A DNA stretch of 5,759 nt from contig DATLAV010000050.1 in the NCBI GenBank assembly GCA_035527235.1, positions 1 to 5,759 of the forward strand. The letters run 5' to 3'. Source of the stretch: BS750m-G28 sp035527235. Its GTDB lineage: Archaea; Thermoproteota; Bathyarchaeia; TCS64. Both the position numbers and the translations under genes were made by a program. Positions 1 through 2,984 of this stretch are shown in pieces (within the stretch, counting starts at the first letter, position 1; each line of letters starts with the position of its first letter). The notes under the pieces were generated by a model that was given only the letters and a program-made list of their open reading frames with translations, had not been told where the DNA came from and made no database searches.

Positions 1-1
1 A

Positions 2-223
2 TTCGGCCTCATCGGGCAGCTCGGCGTCCTCCCCAAATACCGGAAACGTGGAATAGGCCTCTCCCTGGTCATGGACTCTCTGAACGCCATGAAGCTGCGC
101 GACTGCGAGTACGTCTACGTAGGCACCCCCCAATCGAACCACAATGCGATCAGGCTCTACGAGAACGTCGGCTTCAATCCAATCTTCAAGATCAGCTTCT
201 ATGAGAAGAAACTAGACAGCTAA
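2..223 (+). CDS. GNAT family N-acetyltransferase, C-terminal part (5' end outside window)
   Basis: Reading frame 2 is open from the window edge to a TAA at 221-223 and gives 73 residues, so the N-terminal half of the protein is missing. The fragment begins FGLIGQLGVLPKYRKRGIG. This is the GNAT motif A: a beta strand ending in LGVLP, then the acetyl-CoA pyrophosphate-binding loop RKRGIG (residues 14-19 of the fragment) and the following helix. Further on, NHNAIRLYENVGF is the motif B region, with the usual N-x-A-x-x-x-Y-x-x-x-G-F pattern. The C-terminus FYEKKLDS is a normal ending for the fold. The family transfers an acetyl group from acetyl-CoA to an amine on a small molecule, peptide or protein. 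The acceptor cannot be told from this half. It converges with the permease remnant on the opposite strand, leaving a 67-base gap (224-290) in which I see only weak stems and no strong terminator. Confidence 0.88.
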   Translation, partial: FGLIGQLGVLPKYRKRGIGLSLVMDSLNAMKLRDCEYVYVGTPQSNHNAIRLYENVGFNPIFKISFYEKKLDS

Positions 224-290
224 ACTAATACTAGTTCATGGGCGCATTTCCCATCGCCTGAAAGGCTTCACCACGCTGCATATTTTGGCT

Positions 291-1006
291 CTACTGGAGC
301 AGTCCCCAGACATTCAATGCGACCAGCCAGAGGCCGATCAGGATTCCGAGAAGCTTCTTCGGCATCTTGGACGTGAGATAGCTCGCTACAGGGGTGAGTA
401 TCACCCCGCCTGCGATCATGGGGAGGGTCATGTCCCACATGAAGTTCTCGAAGCCCAGCAGGAGCCCGAAGGTCAACACCGCCGTCAGGCTGATTATAGG
501 TTCAGTAAACTCGATGACGCCTACGGCCTTCCTCGCGCGCGCGCCCATCCACCTCCGATCGCCACATCGACGAAGGCCGCAACGAATCCGAGGATGGTCG
601 CCTTCTTCTTGGTCATCTTTCCATGCAGCCAGCTCTTGGAGGCGTCGGGTCTGATATGCTCATATAGGATCATCAAGCCCATGAACATCAGCCCCACTTG
701 CACAAACGGCTTGGCAACCCCAAGATTTAGTCCACTGAGAAACACCGCTCCAAGAACCGATGCGACTATCCCGGGGATCAGGAGATGCCTGCTGAGCTTG
801 AAGTCGACGTTGCCAAGTTTCCAATGTGAAATCGCGGAGACTATATCCACCGCAGCCTCCGCGGTGTGAACCGAGGCACTTGCGATGGCAGGCGCAACGC
901 CGAAGGTGACCAGAACCGTCGTGGATGTGACTCCGATACCCATTCACAGGCAGGCGTCCACGAAGCCGCAGAACAGACCCGCCATGACGAACGCCAGGGC
1001 GCTCAT
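291..1006 (-). pseudogene. TauE/SafE-type membrane permease, disrupted by an in-frame stop and a frameshifting deletion
   Basis: Three consecutive minus-strand pieces together make one TauE/SafE-like anion permease. Piece 1 runs from the ATG at 1006 to a TGA at 946-944 (20 residues, ending GLFCGFVDACL). Piece 2 continues in the same frame directly after that TGA (MGIGVTSTTVLV...) to a TAG at 523-521. Piece 3 is in another frame (RARKAVGVIEFTEP...) and ends at the TAG at 293-291. Recognisable parts are the first-half motif with VTSTT and SASVHTAEA, and the second-half motif AFVDVAIGGGW followed by RKAVGVIEFTEP. Several hydrophobic stretches would be membrane helices. The family exports or imports sulfite, sulfonates or similar organic anions. 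The TGA stands where I expect glycine (one change from GGA). At about 534-547 the frame slips inside a CG dinucleotide run, and roughly a dozen residues that normally lie between GGGW and RKAVG seem absent. Joined, the product is about 237 residues; relatives are commonly near 250. Two separate lesions favour a real pseudogene over a single sequencing error, but assembly error is not excluded. Confidence 0.82.
534..544. repeat. CG dinucleotide run at the frameshift point of the permease remnant
   Basis: Eleven bases of alternating C and G lie exactly where the permease reading frame changes. On the minus strand, GGTGGATGG is read in the first frame (GGGW), and the codons for RARKAVG are read in the second. 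Such a run is prone to slippage in cells and to error in sequencing. A dinucleotide gain alone would restore the frame but would not explain the missing residues after GGGW. A deletion with one endpoint in this run therefore fits better. This is inference from family knowledge. Confidence 0.5.
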
Positions 1007-1200
1007 CAGGATCCCACTAGGCCGTTCTTGGGAACGAGGATCAGCCTGCCATCCTTGAACAGTATCCACCTGATCCTGTCGCCGTCCTCCAGCCCGAAGT
1101 GATCGGCTATCTCCTTGGGAATTGTCATCCTCCTCCTGGTACCCCTGATGGTGATTAAGGTCTCCGTCAGGTACTCCACGTCCTCGAGATTGATCTGCAC
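1006..1200 (-). CDS. AbrB/MazE-type (SpoVT-AbrB domain) DNA-binding protein
   Basis: A 64-residue protein. After a short N-terminal strand comes the swapped-hairpin AbrB core: TIRGTRRRMTIPKEIADHFGL (residues about 17-37), DGDRIRWILFKDG and RLILVPK. The TIPKEI segment followed by G-L-x-x-G-D is the family signature, and the Arg-rich RGTRRR loop is where DNA contacts usually fall. Such proteins dimerise and bind AT-rich or dyad DNA, as transition-state-type regulators or as antitoxins. No toxin-like gene lies next to it, so a regulator is more likely. The start is GTG at 1200; upstream in frame a TGA comes before any ATG, and GGGG lies several bases before the GTG. Its TGA stop overlaps the ATG of the permease remnant (TGATG), a sign of translational coupling. 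It has its own promoter with two repeated dyads just upstream, suggesting self-repression. The gene itself looks intact. Confidence 0.85.
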   Translation of the reverse strand: MQINLEDVEYLTETLITIRGTRRRMTIPKEIADHFGLEDGDRIRWILFKDGRLILVPKNGLVGS

Positions 1201-1229
1201 GATAACCCCAGATCGGGCATATCATTATT

Positions 1230-1241
1230 AAAATATATTGG
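1230..1241 (-). promoter_or_regulatory. TATA-like promoter element for the abrB-permease unit
   Basis: The minus strand reads CCAATATATTTTAATAATG here, an AT-rich island in GC-rich surroundings. A TATA box centred near 1235 would start transcription about 25 bases downstream, near 1210, leaving a leader of only about ten bases before the GTG at 1200. A second AATATAT lies 21 bases further upstream as part of the repeated unit, so either copy could serve as the box. The assignment rests on spacing and composition only. Confidence 0.5.
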
Positions 1242-1272
1242 ATTTAGACCAACATATATTGGACTTAATCCA
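1233..1272. promoter_or_regulatory. Tandem pair of dyad sites, likely operators overlapping the abrB promoter
   Basis: On the plus strand two 19-base units, 1233-1251 and 1254-1272, match at 16 positions and share ATATATTGG and the ending CCA. They repeat every 21 bases, two helical turns, so bound proteins would sit on the same face. Each unit also carries a dyad: TTGG-7-CCAA at 1238-1252 and TGGA-5-TCCA at 1260-1272. The units overlap the TATA-like element, as expected for repression by blocking the basal factors. The adjacent AbrB-type protein is the obvious candidate ligand, but that is inference. The tract lies in the 106-base gap between the zinc-ribbon gene and abrB, which has no other visible content. 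Confidence 0.6.
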
Positions 1273-1307
1273 TTATAGATTTGATTGAAATTTGGGGAAA
1301 CTGGGCT

Positions 1308-1601
1308 CTAGTCCTCCTTGGCGTAGAGTTCAATGAAGTTACAGACCGTGCACCTGTATCCTTCGAGGCCCATCTCCCGTGTCTCATCCCTCTTGAAGAT
1401 GAAACCCTTGCGCTCACCCGTCTTCTCATGCCAGATGAACCTCTTCATCTCATCCACGGCCATGTCCGTGAGTCCCTCAAGCCCCGGGGTCGGGTTCCCC
1501 ATTGGAAACATTGACCCCTGGGATGCCCGCCTCATCAGGTACATAACGTGTCCATTCACCATCTTGCCACCGCACTTGGGGCAGACCGACTCCTCTGTCA
1601 T
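1308..1601 (-). CDS. Small zinc-ribbon protein (CPKCGG...CTVC), function unknown
   Basis: A 97-residue protein with a split zinc ribbon. CPKCGG lies at residues 7-12 (Cys7, Cys10) and RCTVCNF at 83-89 (Cys84, Cys87). The long insert between the two knuckles contains FIWHEKTGERKGFIFKRDE, which looks like a small beta domain. The arrangement resembles the small bacterial and archaeal proteins whose N-terminal CPKCGG-x-M and C-terminal Cys-x2-Cys close one metal site. No catalytic residues are evident, and there is no signal peptide or membrane segment. The ATG at 1601 comes four bases after the TGA stop of the amidohydrolase gene, with GGAGA at 1615-1611 inside the end of that gene as ribosome binding site, so the two are almost certainly co-transcribed. 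A role linked to the hydrolase, for example in metal supply or protein contact, is only a guess from this linkage. Confidence 0.75.
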   Translation of the reverse strand: MTEESVCPKCGGKMVNGHVMYLMRRASQGSMFPMGNPTPGLEGLTDMAVDEMKRFIWHEKTGERKGFIFKRDETREMGLEGYRCTVCNFIELYAKED

Positions 1602-1605
1602 GACA

Positions 1606-2532
1606 TCATCTCTCCAGGTATCCCTTGCTTAGTTTAACGACCACGGTGTAGAGTGGGTCGACTATTTGAGCGATTCGGGTCTTCGCGGCGAGGCTGAGGA
1701 ACATGTAGGCGTCCTCCCTCTCCCAGTCGTAGTCATCCGTCATCCAGTGCACCATCTCCCTGAAAGCGTGCCTCGCCGCGTCCTCAAGGGGGCGCGCGCT
1801 TCCCACGACCATCAACTCGTCAGTGGACTCGATCCTCGGCCAGTTGATCTTCGCCCTCTTCTTCAGGTCGAACTTCAGCGTGATTATGGCGGGTATCTCA
1901 AGGGCCACTCCACACACCTCGCCGTCGCCCTGGACGGCATGGACGTCGCCAAGACCGAACAGCGCACCGGGGCGGAAGACAGGCAGCATCAGTTTGTTAC
2001 CAGGCTTTACATCCGGGCAGTCCATATTGCCCCCGTGGGGACCGGGGGTGAGGGTGCTGATCGACTCAAACTCCGGTGACACCCCGATAGTCCCTATGAA
2101 GGGGTCGGCCTCGATGGGAATTGTGTCCCCCCCGTCCGTCACATATAGGATCTGGCCGTTGCGTATCTCGCTGTACTTTCGCCTCGGCTCCATCAGCTTC
2201 AACCAGCCCTCAAGGGCTCCGAAGCCTGGAATGATGGCCGTCGTGCCGGACTCCGGCATCTGGATGTCCATGACCTCCACTATGAGGGTGTCCCCCTTCT
2301 CGGCCCCCTCGACAACCAGGGGACCCGTAACAGGGTTGGTGACCTTCGTAAGTGCGTCCCATGTCTCGATCTCCACGACCTCCCCGGGCTGAACGGTGCC
2401 TATGGGCGGAATCTGGGGGCCGAGAACCGAGTCGATGAGCAGGTCCAGCTCCTCGATGGGCTTCTTGTAGATCCTCCTTACCATGAAGTCGTCATCATCC
2501 TGTCTGTTAGGGGTCGATAAAACGTTTCCCAC
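1606..2532 (-). CDS. Acetamidase/formamidase family amidohydrolase
   Basis: A 308-residue cytosolic protein of the FmdA/AmdA family, which hydrolyses short amides such as formamide or acetamide to the acid and ammonia. Signatures in order are VQPGEVVEIETWDA (about 47-60), the strand GPLVVEGAEKGDTLIVEV (70-87), PFIGTIGVSP (144-153), GPHGGNMDCPDV (164-175) and GDVHAVQGDGEVCGVALEIP (195-214). The GGNMD and GDVHAxQGDGE blocks are the family core, with His198, Asp203 and Glu205 as probable metal or catalytic residues. Length fits the short (about 300-residue) class rather than the roughly 400-residue formamidases. The substrate is not proven by the sequence. Start choice is uncertain: GTG at 2532 has AGTGATG upstream, while ATG at 2484 (MVRRIYKK) would remove 16 poorly conserved, acidic residues and is about equally likely. 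It is the first gene of a pair with the zinc-ribbon protein and is divergent from the P1 gene. Confidence 0.88.
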   Translation of the reverse strand: MGNVLSTPNRQDDDDFMVRRIYKKPIEELDLLIDSVLGPQIPPIGTVQPGEVVEIETWDALTKVTNPVTGPLVVEGAEKGDTLIVEVMDIQMPESGTTAIIPGFGALEGWLKLMEPRRKYSEIRNGQILYVTDGGDTIPIEADPFIGTIGVSPEFESISTLTPGPHGGNMDCPDVKPGNKLMLPVFRPGALFGLGDVHAVQGDGEVCGVALEIPAIITLKFDLKKRAKINWPRIESTDELMVVGSARPLEDAARHAFREMVHWMTDDYDWEREDAYMFLSLAAKTRIAQIVDPLYTVVVKLSKGYLER

Positions 2533-2552
2533 GTTGCATCACTAATAGGAAA

Positions 2553-2561
2553 GAATAAAAG
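2553..2561. promoter_or_regulatory. AT-rich core of the divergent promoter region (P1/alaS rightward, amidohydrolase leftward)
   Basis: The 91 bases between the GTG at 2532 and the P1 ATG at 2624 must hold promoters for both directions. The only clear AT-rich island is GAATAAAAG, preceded on the plus strand by the purine-rich TAGGAAA that could act as a BRE. As a plus-strand TATA box it would start transcripts near 2580-2587, giving a P1 leader of about 40 bases. Read on the minus strand, CTTTTATTC would start transcripts near 2532. A further TTTTAT on the minus strand at about 2521-2516 could serve the ATG at 2484. Which box serves which gene is unresolved. Confidence 0.4.
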
Positions 2562-2585
2562 CCAGTTCTATGCTCCTTAGTTTAC

Positions 2586-2618
2586 GGTTCGAAAGGACCT
2601 CCTATCAACTAGAGGTGA
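2586..2618 (+). promoter_or_regulatory. P1 leader with two mutually exclusive hairpins around the ribosome binding site
   Basis: The ribosome binding site is GAGGTGA at 2612-2618, five bases before the ATG. Hairpin A pairs GGUUC (2586-2590) with GGACC (2595-2599) across a GAAA tetraloop of GNRA type, with one G-U pair. Hairpin B pairs ACCUC (2597-2601) with GAGGU (2612-2616), plus two further pairs after a bulged C (UA 2603-2604 with UA 2610-2611), leaving a UCAAC loop. Hairpin B buries the ribosome binding site. Hairpin A uses bases 2597-2599 of hairpin B, so both cannot form fully. ACCTCCT at 2597-2603 also has the sequence of the 16S rRNA anti-Shine-Dalgarno end. Function as a switch is inferred; the pairings are read directly. 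Confidence 0.45.
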
Positions 2619-2623
2619 AAGGT

Positions 2624-2929
2624 ATGGAATACATGTATGCCGCCATGTTGCTTCACAGCGCAGGTAAGGAGATCGAGGAAGGTTCAGTCACGAACATCCT
2701 TAACGCAGCGGGCATCAGCCCTGACAATGTCAGAGTCAAGGCCCTTGTTGCCGCCCTCGCAGAGGTCGACATCGAAGAGGCCCTCAAGGCTCCAGTGCTT
2801 ACAGCTGCCATGGTTGGACCCTCCGCCGCTCCTGCCGCCGCTGAGGAAGAGGCGGAGGAGAAGCCTGAGGAAAAGGAGAAGGAAGAGGAAGAAGAGGACC
2901 TTCAGGGTCTCAGCGCCCTCTTCGGTTAG
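2624..2929 (+). CDS. rpl12: Archaeal large-subunit ribosomal stalk protein P1 (L12 family)
   Basis: A 101-residue protein starting MEYMYAAMLLHSAGKEI, the typical archaeal P1 N-terminus. It dimerises and binds the C-terminal helices of P0 (L10), forming the flexible stalk that recruits translation GTPases. Residues 1-60 form the helical dimer domain (NILNAAGI, VKALVAALAEVDIEEAL). An Ala/Pro hinge follows at about 62-75, then a Glu/Lys-rich tail, and the invariant factor-binding end GLSALFG at 95-101. Length is normal. The frame is open from an ATG at 2570, but those 18 extra residues are unlike the family. The ATG at 2624 has a strong GAGGTGA five bases upstream, so it was chosen. In many archaea this gene follows those for L11, L1 and P0. 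Here the upstream neighbour is a divergent amidohydrolase, so P1 has its own promoter and leads the transcript into alaS. Confidence 0.95.
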   Translation: MEYMYAAMLLHSAGKEIEEGSVTNILNAAGISPDNVRVKALVAALAEVDIEEALKAPVLTAAMVGPSAAPAAAEEEAEEKPEEKEKEEEEEDLQGLSALFG

Positions 2930-2939
2930 AAATCCAAAG

Positions 2940-2945
2940 TTTTTT
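2940..2945 (+). terminator. T6 tract between P1 and alaS, possible partial terminator
   Basis: Six T residues begin 11 bases after the P1 stop codon. Archaeal RNA polymerase commonly terminates at T-rich stretches on the coding strand without needing a hairpin. With alaS only 40 bases further on and no clear promoter in between, complete termination is unlikely. A partial stop would raise P1 mRNA over alaS mRNA, which suits a protein present in several copies per ribosome. Inferred from sequence only. Confidence 0.35.
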
Positions 2946-2974
2946 CCCTCCCCGACCCAATCCCAAGGAGGGAG
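2945..2974 (+). promoter_or_regulatory. Hairpin that can bury the alaS ribosome binding site
   Basis: TCCCTCC at 2945-2951 is the perfect complement of GGAGGGA at 2967-2973, seven pairs with a 15-base loop, extended by a possible T-G pair (2944 with 2974). GGAGGGAG is the only good ribosome binding site for alaS, ending ten bases before its ATG at 2985, so folding would hide it. Pairing is seen in the sequence; regulation is inferred. A purine-rich binding site facing a pyrimidine tract can also arise by chance. Confidence 0.4.
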
Positions 2975-2984
2975 TCTAGACTAG

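Noticed and set aside
223..236. AACTA-ATAC-TAGTT stem after the GNAT gene as a terminator
   Set aside because: Only five AT-rich pairs, beginning in the stop codon and with no T-run after it; too weak to call.
285..869. 194-codon plus-strand frame over the permease remnant
   Set aside because: The opposite strand encodes clear TauE/SafE motifs over the same bases. The plus-strand product has no recognisable domain, and no ribosome binding site precedes it.
944..946. TGA within the permease read as glycine, tryptophan or selenocysteine
   Set aside because: TGA ends the amidohydrolase and the AbrB genes at natural C-termini, the 908-codon alaS has no in-frame TGA and uses TGG for Trp, and a separate frameshift lies further on. 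No SECIS-like element was seen and the family is not known for selenocysteine at this place.
2570..2623. Longer P1 protein starting at ATG 2570
   Set aside because: The 18 added residues are unlike the conserved family start MEYMYAA, and the strong GAGGTGA serves the ATG at 2624.
2867..2898. 32-base run of purines only, possible triplex or regulatory tract
   Set aside because: It encodes the Glu/Lys-rich tail expected of every archaeal P1, so codon content explains it.
2974..2981. GTCTAGAC palindrome just before the alaS start as a protein-binding site
   Set aside because: Eight-base palindromes are frequent by chance, and it lies inside the leader between binding site and start codon, with no repeat elsewhere in the window.
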